Source of the DNA: an uncultured Chlorobiaceae bacterium
GTDB lineage: Bacteria > Bacteroidota > Chlorobiia > Chlorobiales > Chlorobiaceae
Reading direction: 5' to 3'
Assembly (NCBI GenBank): GCA_903869365.1
Contig: CAIPYV010000105.1
Coordinates: 17,384-81,383 of the forward strand
DNA: 64,000 nucleotides
The stretch's first letter is position 1, and every line of letters begins with the position of its first letter. Below the pieces are notes generated by a model. The model saw only the letters and a list, made by a program, of their open reading frames with translations, had not been told where the DNA came from and ran no database searches. Of the stretch, positions 48,839-59,896 are shown one piece after another. A program made the translations under genes and the position numbers.

Positions 48839-49543
48839 ATGCAGGCAATTGCTGGGTTTGTTGGCGGTTTTCTACTTGCCGTTTTATGCGACTTATTGTT
48901 CACGTTTACGTATTCTGGAAAGACAATGTTTTTTATCTATTCTCTCTTTTTTCTCATCATTATCTTGCTTTTCTATTTTGCCAACCGTGCAGATGGATTA
49001 GGATGGCATGGTCTCAGGTTGAGATTCAGTAAGCCTGCTCTGATTGACGACGATCAATCCTCTATTGCAGAAATTGATAACACTTTCATAAAGCAAAACG
49101 GTCAGCGCAGCAGTGATGAAAGTGCAGCAAATTCTGCATCTCAACCAGTCATTCTTTCGAGCGAAAACGGATTCGGTAGTCACGAACGTTTAAGCAATTA
49201 TAATACCAGATCAGAAACTTCTCAACCAATAATTATTACAAATATGGCAGATTTACAGAAAGTAATCACTGACGTACAACCTCTGCTCAGGGATGTACAG
49301 ACTTTAGGTCCCATTATTGAAAGTGTGCTTGTCTTAAGTGACAGCATCAACAACAAAATCAATGAGTATGTGTCGGTAGGTTCAGACATCGCGAACTTGC
49401 TTGTAACGCTGAAATCTCAATTCAATACCGTTTCGACTGGCGGGAAGATTGATTTTGCGGCTCTCAATGCAACGCTCAACCGGCTTGAACAGCAAGTATC
49501 AGTATTGATACCGGAACAGCAGTTTCCACTACCGAAGTATTAG
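48839..49543 (+). CDS. Membrane-anchored protein with helical tail, unknown function
   Basis: A 234-residue protein not assigned to a family. Two helices lie at about 4-27 and 29-48, then a polar, Ser/Asn-rich linker (about 65-130). The C-terminal part (about 133-228) is helical with heptad-like Leu/Ile/Val: MADLQKVITDVQPLLRDVQTL, then SIINNKINEYVSV and ALNATLNRLEQQVSVLIPE. This looks like a coiled-coil or amphipathic scaffold. GGGAGGGG just before the ATG is a strong ribosome binding site. It starts 30 bases after greA and may be cotranscribed. Confidence 0.75.
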   Translation: MQAIAGFVGGFLLAVLCDLLFTFTYSGKTMFFIYSLFFLIIILLFYFANRADGLGWHGLRLRFSKPALIDDDQSSIAEIDNTFIKQNGQRSSDESAANSASQPVILSSENGFGSHERLSNYNTRSETSQPIIITNMADLQKVITDVQPLLRDVQTLGPIIESVLVLSDSINNKINEYVSVGSDIANLLVTLKSQFNTVSTGGKIDFAALNATLNRLEQQVSVLIPEQQFPLPKY

Positions 49544-49580
49544 TTGAACCTGTTGAAGGATAATCAGCAAAACATAATCC

Positions 49581-49608
49581 AAAAGCTCTCATAGATGGGG
49601 GCTTTTTT
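49581..49608 (+). terminator. Weak terminator after the membrane-anchored protein gene
   Basis: AAAAGCTCTC (49581-49590) folds on GGGGGCTTTTTT (49597-49608) with G-U pairs. It lies about 40 bases past the stop. The rest of the 213-base spacer (49544-49756) shows no gene I can support. Confidence 0.5.
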
Positions 49609-49756
49609 AGTTACCATTGATCTCCGAACGAGATGCCGGCCCAAAGATCACAAGTGGAATAATTCAGCCTTGTATTATCCCTGTGATTCGTATATTTCCG
49701 ACAACAAAAAAAGCGGAATTTGTTCCACGTATGATACAACTTAAACCAGATCTTAT

Positions 49757-49981
49757 ATGGGTAAACGTCAAATCATCTATCGTCAGGACAGAATCAGTGG
49801 TAATCAGGGCCTGTTGAATCGTGAAATCAACCTGGTAACCAATGAAGCAAGAGTCTGGCATGGAACCATTATTGCCGTTGGAGGCAACGAAGTTGAATTG
49901 AAAGATGCACGTTCAGGAAAACACCGGTTCACTCTTGATCAGATTGACCGGATTTATTGTGATATAAAAACAGATTATTAA
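49757..49981 (+). CDS. Small Sm-like (LSm-type) protein upstream of tpiA
   Basis: A 74-residue protein of unknown function. Residues 34-66 (VWHGTIIAVGGNEVELKDARSGKHRFTLDQIDRI) have the spacing of an SH3-type barrel of the Sm/Hfq group: x-G-x-I, then V-x-L-x-D, then F-x-L-x-x-I-x-x-I. It is basic at the N-terminus. The stop is three bases before the tpiA ATG, so the two are translationally linked. If it binds RNA it would be a small Hfq-like factor, but the fold call is by eye and it could be a plain beta-barrel protein. Confidence 0.6.
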   Translation: MGKRQIIYRQDRISGNQGLLNREINLVTNEARVWHGTIIAVGGNEVELKDARSGKHRFTLDQIDRIYCDIKTDY

Positions 49982-49984
49982 CAA

Positions 49985-50740
49985 ATGCGTAGAAAAATTG
50001 TTGTCGGTAACTGGAAAATGAATAATACCGTAGCCGAATCGGTTACACTTGCAACCGATGTTATCGAAGCGCTTGGAGAAGGATTTTCGGGTTGCGATGT
50101 CGGCCTGGCTCCAACGTATCTTGCCTTGGATGCAGTAGGACAACTTCTTGAAGGAAGTGATGTTCAGCTTGTGGCACAGAACTGCCACTATGAAAATGAC
50201 GGAGCCTTTACAGGAGAGGTATCGGCCAGAATGATCAATGCTATCGGCTGTTCCTATGTCATTATCGGTCACTCAGAACGCCGTCAGTATTTCGGTGAGA
50301 CCAACGCCACGGTGAATCTCAGGATTAAAAAAGCTTTAAGTGAAGGACTGAAGGTTATCTTTTGTGTCGGTGAAACTCTTGCAGAGCGTGAATCAGGAGT
50401 GACTGAAACAGTGATCTCCACTCAGGTACGCGAAGGTTTGGAGGGTATCAGCCATATAGGAGCAATTGTTATTGCCTACGAGCCGGTATGGGCTATCGGT
50501 ACAGGAAAAACAGCATCCTCTGCTCAGGCTGAAGAGGTGCATCTCATGATCCGCACACTTATCGGTGAACTTTATGGCGAGCCGGCCTTCAGGTTGGTCC
50601 GTATTCAGTACGGTGGAAGCGTCAAACCTTCCAACGCAGCAGAACTCTTTGCCATGCCGAATATTGACGGTGGTCTTATCGGTGGCGCCAGTCTCAATGC
50701 AGACGATTTCGCCGCAATTATCCAAGCCGCCTCAGTCTGA
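49985..50740 (+). CDS. tpiA: Triosephosphate isomerase
   Basis: A 251-residue glycolytic and Calvin-free gluconeogenic isomerase. The start VGNWKMNNT carries the Asn-Lys active-site pair, the His is in [15 protein letters not shown] and the catalytic Glu is in [15 protein letters not shown]. The phosphate loop is [17 protein letters not shown]. Complete and standard length. A hairpin follows before the convergent thiC. Confidence 0.98.
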   Translation: MRRKIVVGNWKMNNTVAESVTLATDVIEALGEGFSGCDVGLAPTYLALDAVGQLLEGSDVQLVAQNCHYENDGAFTGEVSARMINAIGCSYVIIGHSERRQYFGETNATVNLRIKKALSEGLKVIFCVGETLAERESGVTETVISTQVREGLEGISHIGAIVIAYEPVWAIGTGKTASSAQAEEVHLMIRTLIGELYGEPAFRLVRIQYGGSVKPSNAAELFAMPNIDGGLIGGASLNADDFAAIIQAASV

Positions 50741-50759
50741 TTCGTTTTCCCAAGGTAAC

Positions 50760-50790
50760 GGGCAGTGATCCCCCTCCCGATCACTGTCCC
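50760..50790. terminator. Hairpin between convergent tpiA and thiC
   Basis: GGGCAGTGATC (50760-50770) pairs with GATCACTGTCCC (50779-50790), with one bulged base. It lies 19 bases past the tpiA stop and 36 bases from the thiC stop. There is no long T run, so it may act as an mRNA-end stabiliser as much as a terminator. Confidence 0.55.
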
Positions 50791-50826
50791 TTCCCTCCTA
50801 ATTCCGAACAACTCAGCACTCCTCTC

Positions 50827-52530
<1,704 letters not shown>

Positions 52531-52551
52531 TTAAACAGGCAGGTTCATCTT

Positions 52552-52656
52552 TTCTTGCGTCAGCATTACCTGCATCAAGTTACAAGGGTTTATTCTCAGC
52601 TATCTCTTTTTTTTCGTCCAATATGACCATAAAAAAGGATTAAGCACCCCCAAGAT
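52552..52656 (-). promoter_or_regulatory. TPP (THI-box) riboswitch upstream of thiC
   Basis: On the minus strand the leader has CTTG-GGGGTGC (from 52654), then GCTGAGA, then ACCC-TTG-AACTTGATGCAGGTAATGC-CGCAAG. These are the conserved parts of the TPP aptamer in order, and the CTTG/CAAG ends can pair as stem P1. P3 is an ordinary variable insertion. It ends 30 bases before the thiC ATG. The aptamer segment GCAGGT (52568-52573) is exactly complementary to ACCTGC (52539-52544) just downstream, a candidate for the switching fold. Confidence 0.88.
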
Positions 52657-52812
52657 GAGAATCTAACGAAACAATAGTGAAATTCACTCTATTATACAAA
52701 CGAAGTGGTTGTCAGGATTTTATTATCAGAAATCCTGAAATAAAAATTTTACCTTTTCTGAATGACAAGGTAATGGAAAAAATAACGCCTCAACGACCCT
52801 TAATCATAAGCT

Positions 52813-53985
52813 ATGCTGACAGAAACCGAATCACAAGAACGGGTATTGCGGCTGCAGAAAATGCTCCAGAGCAAGGAAATCCATGCAGCTCTTTTCATCC
52901 TGCCGATCGACGTTTACTATTTTGCCGGTACCCGTCAGAACGCCATACTGTGGATCCCCGCGGATGGTCAGCCGATGCTGCTGGTGCGCAAGAGCATCAT
53001 GCGTGCAAGGGAGGAAAGCCCGATAGCTGATATTCGCCCTTTTCCCTCAAGTAAAGAGTTTGCTTCCGTTTTCAGTGAAGATCACTCCTGCATCGGCATG
53101 ACGTTTGACGCTGTTCCGGTTCAGCAGCACACCTATTATACTCGGGCGCTGCCGGGCCGCCGCTTTGTGGACATCTCCATGATGCTGCGTGAACTCCGTT
53201 CAGTCAAGTCACTTTTTGAACTGGAGCAGCTCCGCCTGAGCGCAGGCAAGCTTGCTTCAGTTCTTGCCGAGGTTCCGCACTTTCTGAAAGCGGGTATGCG
53301 CGAGCTTGATCTCTCTGCCGAACTTGAATATCGACTCCGCAAGGCAGGGCATGAAGGATATATACGCATGCGGGCATTTAACCAGGAGCTGTTTTATGGC
53401 ATCGCGGCTTCTTCCGGAGGGTTAAACGGCGGCTTCTTTGACGGACCGGTAACGGGAAAGGGGTTGTCAAGCGCTTCACCACATGGCGCATCCTATGATG
53501 CAATTCAAGCGAACCAACCTGTTCTTATTGATTATCCTGGAGTGTTCAATGGTTACATTGCCGATATGACCCGTATGTTTGTTATCGGAACGATTGATCC
53601 GGAATTACAGCGGGCATTCGATGTCGCGATCGATATACAGGAGATGGTACGTCAGGAGATGAAACCCGGGGTAATCTGCGAAGAGCTTTTTCTTGCGGCT
53701 GCATCAATGGCTGAGCAAGCTGAACTTGGTTCCTGCTTCATGGGTATGCCGGGTGAACAGGCAAAGTTTATCGGTCATGGCGTAGGCCTTGAACTCGATG
53801 AACTGCCGGTGCTTGCCAAAGGTTTTACCATGCCTTTACAGCTCCGCCAGGTAATTGCCGTTGAGCCAAAGTTTGTAATTCCCGGCAAAGGAGTCATCGG
53901 CATCGAAAATACCTTTGTTGTCACTGCGGAAGGCGGCCTCAGGTTGAGTGATCTGCCCGATGCTATCGTCTCTCTTGAAGCTTGA
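52813..53985 (+). CDS. M24-family peptidase (Xaa-Pro dipeptidase type)
   Basis: A 390-residue two-domain metallopeptidase. The N-terminal creatinase-like domain is about 1-155. The pita-bread domain has five metal ligands in order: Asp in LIDYPGVFNG, Asp in ADMTRMF, His in IGHGVGLELDE, Glu in AVEPKFV and Glu in GIENTFV. It likely cuts Xaa-Pro dipeptides or N-termini. AGCTATG start, 32 codons of in-frame leader in another frame rejected. It follows the thiC leader divergently. Confidence 0.92.
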   Translation: MLTETESQERVLRLQKMLQSKEIHAALFILPIDVYYFAGTRQNAILWIPADGQPMLLVRKSIMRAREESPIADIRPFPSSKEFASVFSEDHSCIGMTFDAVPVQQHTYYTRALPGRRFVDISMMLRELRSVKSLFELEQLRLSAGKLASVLAEVPHFLKAGMRELDLSAELEYRLRKAGHEGYIRMRAFNQELFYGIAASSGGLNGGFFDGPVTGKGLSSASPHGASYDAIQANQPVLIDYPGVFNGYIADMTRMFVIGTIDPELQRAFDVAIDIQEMVRQEMKPGVICEELFLAAASMAEQAELGSCFMGMPGEQAKFIGHGVGLELDELPVLAKGFTMPLQLRQVIAVEPKFVIPGKGVIGIENTFVVTAEGGLRLSDLPDAIVSLEA

Positions 53986-54055
53986 ACTTCACGATGTTTC
54001 GGTTAAGTTTCGAAGCCAACATTACCTTGTAACTTAGCCACCATGAGTTTCATGT

Positions 54056-56257
54056 ATGAGTGAGAGCAAAACCATCGCTTCCGGTGAGGAACGCATTACT
54101 GGAATTGTTGAAAAAGTGAGTTTTTTCAGCGAATCGTCAGGATTCAGCGTCTTGCGACTTGTGGTTAAAGGGGAGCGTGACCCGGTGACGGTTGTGGGGT
54201 GTATTGCTGCGGTTAACACTGGTCAGCATGTTGAGGCAGTCGGTCTGTGGCATAACGATAAAACCTGGGGGCTACAGTTCAAGGCAGGCCATTTGGCAGT
54301 CATATCTCCCGACACTCTTGAGGGAATAAGCAAATATCTCTCTTCAGGAATGGTGAAAGGGATCGGCACCCATTTGGCAAAGGTGCTTATTCGAGCCTAC
54401 GGTCTGGATGTTTTCACTGTTATTGAAGACCAACCCGGAAAACTGCTTGAGCTCCCCGGTATCGGTCGAAAGCGCATGGAGCAGATTGTGGCGGCATGGG
54501 CGGAGCAGAAGAGCGTCAAAGAGATTATTGTATTTCTTCACTCCCATGGGGTTGGTACGGCACGGGCAGTCCGGATTTACCGGGCTTATGGAGCAGAAGC
54601 GGTTGCTGTTGTGCGTGCAAATCCATATCGCTTGACGATTGATATACCGGGAATAGGATTTAAAACAGCCGATCAGATTGCCCGGAATATCGGAATAGCC
54701 TCTGATTCTCCGCTGCGGGCTCGGGCCGGTATCGCGTTTGTGCTGCAGGAACTCTCTTCGGAGGGGCATTGCCGGGTTCCAGAACTAAAGCTGATTGAAG
54801 CTTCCATCAGGCTTCTGCAGATTCCTGCGCCGATTCTTGATGAGGCTATCGCTTACGAACTCTCTATCGGTACTCTTATTGTTGTTGAGGATCAGGGAGA
54901 GAGAAACTTTTATCTGAAAGCTCTTTTTCGTGCAGAGACCGGGGTTGCCGGCAGTATACGCAGAATCATGCATGGTGTCCTTCCCTGGAGGGCTGTTGAC
55001 CCTGAAGAAGCTATTATGGCGGCAGAAAAAAAATCAGCTCTTGAGCTGTCTGAATCGCAACGCAGTGCGGTATCTCTTGCACTCTTAAGCAAACTCATTA
55101 TCATTACAGGCGGTCCAGGTGTCGGAAAAACCACCATCATCAATACCATTCTTACAATACTTGGTACAGGAAAGCTGAAATTTCTTCTCTGCGCCCCAAC
55201 AGGCCGGGCGGCCAAACGTCTTTCCGATTCCACTGGCAGAGAAGCGAAAACCATTCACCGGCTTCTCGAATTCGATCCCTATGCCCGCGATTTTAAAAGG
55301 GGCTCATCATATCCTCTCGAAGCCGATCTTGTTATTGTTGACGAAGCCTCCATGATTGATGTCCTACTGATGAACCGCCTTCTGGCAGCCATTTCCGATC
55401 GTTCTGCCCTTATGTTTGCCGGTGACGTCGACCAACTGCCTCCAGTTGGTCCGGGATTTGTACTTTCGGATATGATTCAGTCTGGAGTTCTGCCAGTGGT
55501 TCGTCTGACCGAAATCTTTCGTCAGGCTGAAGCCTCCAAAATTATTGTCAATGCTCACCGAATCAATAGTGGAGAGTTGCCGCTCCAGTTTGTCGGAAAA
55601 GAGCTTTCTGATTTTTATGTTGTTCCCTCCTCAAGTACGGAAAATATTTATCGCAGGCTTCTCCAGGTGGTCGCCGATCGAATTCCTGAACGCTTCGGGC
55701 TTGATCCCCTTAATGATATTCAGGTACTGACACCAATGAACAAAGGGCCGCTTGGTACAAAGGCACTGAATACCCTTCTTCAGGAAACATTGAACCCGCA
55801 TGCCGCACGAAAAATTGAACGTTATGGGACTCTCTATGCAGAAGGTGATAAAGTGATCCAGATGGTCAACAACTACGACAAGGAAGTCTTTAACGGTGAT
55901 ATAGGACGTATTGTAACAGCCAATGAGGAAGAGAACTCTCTCAGTGTGCTGTATGACGATAGAGAGGTTGTTTATGAATTTGGTGAGCTTGATGAAATTG
56001 CACTGGCTTATGCCATCACCATTCATAAAAGTCAGGGCTCGGAGTATCCTGCAGTGGTGATCCCGCTTTCAATGCAGCACTACTCGCTTCTCGAAAGAAA
56101 CCTTATCTATACGGCTGTAACGAGAGCCAAAAAGCTTGTGATGATCATTGGCGATCCCAAAGCTCTTGCCATGGCCATTGGTAACAGACGCTCTTCGCAG
56201 AGACTCACGGGACTGGCCGCAAGGATTTCAAGTGAAACAGAGGATAACCTCCGGTAA
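54056..56257 (+). CDS. recD2: RecD2-family ATP-dependent DNA helicase
   Basis: A 733-residue superfamily 1B helicase, 5' to 3', of the RecD/TraA type found without RecBC. An N-terminal helical/OB region (1-330) with helix-hairpin-helix repeats (LLELPGIGRKRMEQIV, DIPGIGFKTADQIARNIG) precedes the motor. Walker A is ITGGPGVGKTTIIN (about 350), motif II LVIVDEASMID, motif III FAGDVDQLPPVGPG and motif VI VYTAVTRAKKLV. All motifs are intact. It takes part in repair or replication restart. It follows the M24 peptidase by 70 bases. Confidence 0.94.
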   Translation: MSESKTIASGEERITGIVEKVSFFSESSGFSVLRLVVKGERDPVTVVGCIAAVNTGQHVEAVGLWHNDKTWGLQFKAGHLAVISPDTLEGISKYLSSGMVKGIGTHLAKVLIRAYGLDVFTVIEDQPGKLLELPGIGRKRMEQIVAAWAEQKSVKEIIVFLHSHGVGTARAVRIYRAYGAEAVAVVRANPYRLTIDIPGIGFKTADQIARNIGIASDSPLRARAGIAFVLQELSSEGHCRVPELKLIEASIRLLQIPAPILDEAIAYELSIGTLIVVEDQGERNFYLKALFRAETGVAGSIRRIMHGVLPWRAVDPEEAIMAAEKKSALELSESQRSAVSLALLSKLIIITGGPGVGKTTIINTILTILGTGKLKFLLCAPTGRAAKRLSDSTGREAKTIHRLLEFDPYARDFKRGSSYPLEADLVIVDEASMIDVLLMNRLLAAISDRSALMFAGDVDQLPPVGPGFVLSDMIQSGVLPVVRLTEIFRQAEASKIIVNAHRINSGELPLQFVGKELSDFYVVPSSSTENIYRRLLQVVADRIPERFGLDPLNDIQVLTPMNKGPLGTKALNTLLQETLNPHAARKIERYGTLYAEGDKVIQMVNNYDKEVFNGDIGRIVTANEEENSLSVLYDDREVVYEFGELDEIALAYAITIHKSQGSEYPAVVIPLSMQHYSLLERNLIYTAVTRAKKLVMIIGDPKALAMAIGNRRSSQRLTGLAARISSETEDNLR

Positions 56258-56369
56258 TGATCATCCCGCATTTTTATTATATTTCGGCCACGCTTTAAGG
56301 CTACTCTCTGACAGCGTGAAAATATGTGCTGAGCATACCTGCTATTACCGTAAACATGAGTGCTGATTT

Positions 56370-57716
56370 ATGAAGAAAATCAATCTTGTCCGCCTCTCCC
56401 TCTTTCAGATGGGCTTTGGCATCATGCTCGGCTTTCTGCTCGATACCCTCAACAGGGTCATGACCACCGAGCTTCGTATCTCAGCTACCATTGTCTTTGG
56501 TCTGATAAGTCTCAAGGAGCTGCTGGCGATTTTCGGTGTCAAGGTTTGGGCGGGTAACCTCTCTGATCGGTCACAGATTTTTGGATTGAAGCGTACACCC
56601 TATGTCCTGCTTGGACTTTTCTGTTGTGTTTTTTCCTTTATGCTCGCTCCGGCAGCTGCCTACGAAGTCAAAATAGCTGGAGTAGAATTATCCGAGATGC
56701 TTCCAGCCATGATGCAGGATATCGGTCTTTTGAAGCTTGCCATTATTTTTCTTGTGTTCGGCTTCGGTCTACAGGTAGCGACAACTGCCTATTACGCCCT
56801 GCTTGCCGATACGGTAGGTGAGGAGAATATCGGAAAAGTTACCGGAGCGAGCTGGACCCTGATGGTGCTTACCACCATTATTTCCACTCGTATTGTCGGA
56901 TCTTTTCTTGATGTTTTTACTCCGGAGCGTCTCATAATGGTCGCTGAGACCGGGGGCTTGATTGCCCTTGGCATAGGGCTTTTTGCCGTGCTTGGTATAG
57001 AAAAACGCAACGTCGAAGTAAAAGAGGGGAAGAGCAAGCACGCCATATCCTTCTCTCAGTCCATCATGCTGCTCTCATCATCACCAAAAACCCTGCTCTT
57101 TGCCTCCTATATCTTTATTTCGATTTTTGCGCTTTTTGCCAACGAAATCGTTATGGATCCTTTTGGTGCTCATGTTTTCAAGATGAAAGTCGGTGAGACC
57201 ACCAAGCTTTTCCGCCCCACCATGGGCGGCACCCAGTTGATTTTTATGCTCATCACAGGATTTCTGCTTAATCGCATTGGGCAGAAACGAGGTGCTTTTA
57301 TCGGTAATATGTTCTGTATCATCGGTTTTGGCCTGTTGATCGCAGCAGCGTTTATCCGTGATGTGCAGTTCCTTCGAATTGCCCTTGTCGTTACCGGGAT
57401 CGGTCTTGGAGCGTCCAGTGTTTCGAATATATCCATGATGATGTCTATGACAGCAGGCCGCAGCGGTGTCTACATAGGACTCTGGGGTACAGCGCAAAGC
57501 CTTGCAATTTTTATAGGCCATCTGGGAGCAGGTATTATTATTGATACTGTCTACCATTTTTCAGGACAGTATGTCTGGGCCTATGTCGCTATTTTTTCAA
57601 TAGAAATTATTGCATTCACCATTGCCAGTCTGGTGTTGCCGCACATTTCAAAAGAGGCGTTTGAAGCTGAAAGTGAGGCAAAGATGGCTGAACTTGCCAC
57701 TGCCCGCAAACTCTGA
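56370..57716 (+). CDS. PucC/BCD-family MFS transporter (bacteriochlorophyll delivery type)
   Basis: A 448-residue membrane protein with about 12 helices. The N-terminal LSLFQMGFGIMLGFLLDTLNRVMTTELRIS and FRPTMGGTQLIFMLITGF resemble the PucC/LhaA and light-harvesting assembly branch of the major facilitator superfamily. In purple bacteria these proteins help place antenna complexes; here it probably handles chlorophyll or antenna assembly in the cytoplasmic membrane. The C-terminus (SEAKMAELATARKL) is a short cytosolic helix. It lies between recD2 and a radical SAM gene, with 112 bases of spacer before it. Confidence 0.85.
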   Translation: MKKINLVRLSLFQMGFGIMLGFLLDTLNRVMTTELRISATIVFGLISLKELLAIFGVKVWAGNLSDRSQIFGLKRTPYVLLGLFCCVFSFMLAPAAAYEVKIAGVELSEMLPAMMQDIGLLKLAIIFLVFGFGLQVATTAYYALLADTVGEENIGKVTGASWTLMVLTTIISTRIVGSFLDVFTPERLIMVAETGGLIALGIGLFAVLGIEKRNVEVKEGKSKHAISFSQSIMLLSSSPKTLLFASYIFISIFALFANEIVMDPFGAHVFKMKVGETTKLFRPTMGGTQLIFMLITGFLLNRIGQKRGAFIGNMFCIIGFGLLIAAAFIRDVQFLRIALVVTGIGLGASSVSNISMMMSMTAGRSGVYIGLWGTAQSLAIFIGHLGAGIIIDTVYHFSGQYVWAYVAIFSIEIIAFTIASLVLPHISKEAFEAESEAKMAELATARKL

Positions 57717-57742
57717 TTGCTTTAAACAAAGCTTATAACGCT

Positions 57743-58702
57743 ATGAAATACATCTTTGGTCCCGTATCGTCAAAACGACTCGGCCAGTCGCTTGGAGTTG
57801 ATCTGCTGCCTCCTAAAAGCTGCTCATGGAACTGTGTCTATTGCCAGTTGGGAAAAACCAAAAAATTTGTCACCGAAAGGCAGGAGTTTTTTCCCCGTGA
57901 AGAAGTTCTGGACGAGATTCGTCTGGCTCTTGCCGCTAACAATACTCTTGACTGGATAACCTTTGTCGGGTCTGGTGAGACCATGCTTTACAAAGGGATC
58001 GGATGGCTTATCGGAGAGGTTAAAAAGCTGACCACCACACCTGTTGCTGTCATTACCAACGGATCGCTTCTTTATCTTCCGGAAGTTCGTGAGGAGTTGC
58101 TTTCAGCAGATGCAGTGCTTCCATCGCTTAATGCCGGGTCGGAAGCCTTGCATTTGCAAATTGACCGTCCTGCCTCAGGGCTGAGCTTTCGCCAGCATGT
58201 TGAGGGGCTTGCAGCTTTCCGCAGGGAATACCAAGGGCGTCTCTGGATTGAGGTGATGCTTCTTGGCGGTATCAATGACTCCGATGAAGCGCTACATGAA
58301 CTTGCTGCCGTCATTAAACAGACCAATCCTGATATGGTGCACCTTGTGCTGCCCACCAGACCGGCGCCCGAACAGGATGTCCATCTTCCTTCAGAAGAGC
58401 GTATTGAGCAGGCTATCGCTATCCTTTCAACGGTGGCCATGGTTGTTCATCCGGTCAAAGGTACTATGGATCTGCGCAGTGCACCTGACATGCTTCAGGC
58501 GGTAACCTCCATAGTTTCCCGACATCCGGTTCAGCAGCGCGAACTGCAGAAAGCCATAGCCGATTGTTTTCCCGGAGAAAACGATAAAGAAAACGCAGTC
58601 ATGCAGGATATGCTTGCAACAGGGAGGTTTAAGCTGGTAGAGCATGACGGTGAACCCTACTGGGTTGTCAATGATGAGTCCAGTTGCCAGGAGAATTGTT
58701 GA
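57743..58702 (+). CDS. Radical SAM protein, COG0731 type
   Basis: A 319-residue iron-sulfur enzyme. The cluster motif is CSWNCVYC (Cys-x3-Cys-x2-Cys, about 30-37). The core follows with SGETMLYKGIGWLIGEV, VITNGSLLYLPEVRE and VPHHP-like VHPVKGTMDLR. This set resembles COG0731 wybutosine/AdoMet-type oxidoreductases. A helical C-terminal extension (about 250-319) is of unknown use. It starts 26 bases after the PucC-like gene, so the two are probably cotranscribed. Confidence 0.85.
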   Translation: MKYIFGPVSSKRLGQSLGVDLLPPKSCSWNCVYCQLGKTKKFVTERQEFFPREEVLDEIRLALAANNTLDWITFVGSGETMLYKGIGWLIGEVKKLTTTPVAVITNGSLLYLPEVREELLSADAVLPSLNAGSEALHLQIDRPASGLSFRQHVEGLAAFRREYQGRLWIEVMLLGGINDSDEALHELAAVIKQTNPDMVHLVLPTRPAPEQDVHLPSEERIEQAIAILSTVAMVVHPVKGTMDLRSAPDMLQAVTSIVSRHPVQQRELQKAIADCFPGENDKENAVMQDMLATGRFKLVEHDGEPYWVVNDESSCQENC

Positions 58703-58938
58703 TTCACAAGCATATATTATTTACGGAATCTTAGAGAATTTTTGTTGATTGTAATAGAGAATACTGTCTAAATGTTTTCCGGTAGATTTGTTGATATGCC
58801 AAGTTCAGTTCGGAGAAAGTTGTAAAATGCGTTAACCTGTTTTACTCATTTTGGTTAGTGTAAGGGTTAATGGTATTTCCCCAGATATTGACTCTTTTTA
58901 ATGCATCCTGAAAAGCAAAATTAAACAAGGAGATAAAA

Positions 58939-59169
58939 ATGAGCTCTTTTAAATGTCCGAAGTGTAGAAAAACAACAGGCGGGAACGAGGTTTTTTGTAT
59001 TGAATGTGGAGAGCCTCTGAACATTACCTGTCCTGAGTGTGGTAAAATATGGCGGTATATGTTCGACTATAGATTTTGTCCTGATTGCGGGCACAATATG
59101 AAACATGAGGAAATGCCTCATGAGGAGGAGCACCACAAAAAGAAACCACAGAGCCACACCCTTGCATAA
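58939..59169 (+). CDS. Double zinc-ribbon protein with His-rich tail
   Basis: A 76-residue protein. Two zinc ribbons are built from four CxxC pairs: CPKC, CIEC, CPEC and CPDC. The tail (HEEMPHEEEHHKKKPQSH) is rich in His and Glu and could bind metal. Function unknown. AAGGAG eight bases before the ATG is a strong ribosome binding site. Upstream 235 bases hold no gene I can support; TTAACC/GGTTAA repeats at about 58832-58871 may be an operator. A terminator follows. Confidence 0.75.
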   Translation: MSSFKCPKCRKTTGGNEVFCIECGEPLNITCPECGKIWRYMFDYRFCPDCGHNMKHEEMPHEEEHHKKKPQSHTLA

Positions 59170-59184
59170 GAGAATGACAATGAC

Positions 59185-59232
59185 ACCAAAAAGCAAAGCC
59201 CCCAATTACAAACGAGGGCATTGCTTTTTGGT
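59185..59232. terminator. Bidirectional terminator between the zinc-ribbon and hsp20 genes
   Basis: ACCAAAAAGCAA (59185-59196) and TTGCTTTTTGGT (59221-59232) are complementary, with a second stem GCCC/GGGC inside. It lies 16 bases past the zinc-ribbon stop and 14 bases from the hsp20 stop. Confidence 0.9.
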
Positions 59233-59245
59233 ATAATTCTTCGCC

Positions 59246-59665
59246 TTATGAAACAGAAATTTCCTTGCCCGTTTTAGGCTTAGGCTCAATTTTAGGCACC
59301 TTGATTTTCAGAACACCGTTATCGTAGGCTGCCTCAATATGTTCGAGATCAACATTTTCACCTACGGTAAAACTTCTGCTAAGGCTTCCCCATGAACGCT
59401 CAACACGATGATAACCTTTTTTCTTCTCCTCCTCCTTCTTGTTTCTTTCCGCGCTGATCGTCAGAACATCGTCTTCCATCGATACCTTGATATCCTCTTT
59501 TTTTACCCCAGGCATATCGGCTTCAATAAAAATAGCACTATCATCCTCGCTTATATCAACTTTGAAGGACGGAGCTACCATTGAAGAAAAAAATGGCGAT
59601 ACTTTGTCGTTAAAGACATCTTCAAACATTTTCAAGGGGTCTCTTCCGTAAAGTGTCAGTGCCAT
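59246..59665 (-). CDS. Small heat-shock protein (Hsp20/alpha-crystallin)
   Basis: A 139-residue chaperone that holds unfolding proteins in oligomers. AAGGAG before the ATG at 59665 sets this start; the frame opens 22 codons upstream but without family character. The alpha-crystallin domain (about 35-125) has FKVDISEDDSAIFIEADMPGVKKEDIKVSMEDDVLTI and NGVLKIKVPK. It ends in a short tail with a KTGKEISVS pattern, lacking a clear IxI motif. It is convergent with the zinc-ribbon gene. Confidence 0.95.
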   Translation of the reverse strand: MALTLYGRDPLKMFEDVFNDKVSPFFSSMVAPSFKVDISEDDSAIFIEADMPGVKKEDIKVSMEDDVLTISAERNKKEEEKKKGYHRVERSWGSLSRSFTVGENVDLEHIEAAYDNGVLKIKVPKIEPKPKTGKEISVS

Positions 59666-59896
59666 GGCTGCATCTCCTTTATTTAGAGGGTTAAAAGTTT
59701 CAAACGATCCCTGTAAAGAGATAATAAACAACCATTTTTTGAAAGGAAAAATTCCCTGTGGACATTTTTCACGATTGGTTATGTTTCTTTCATGGCTTGA
59801 CAGATTCTTATACTTGTGCTATAATGAGAAGTGAAGGTCGGGCGTTTCACGATAAGATTAAATTTCACCATAAAATATTTTAACAGAATGATAACG

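Noticed and set aside
52677..53030. 117-codon plus-strand frame overlapping the M24 peptidase start
   Set aside because: Different frame from a well supported peptidase, and its beginning lies upstream of the thiC riboswitch; no family signs.
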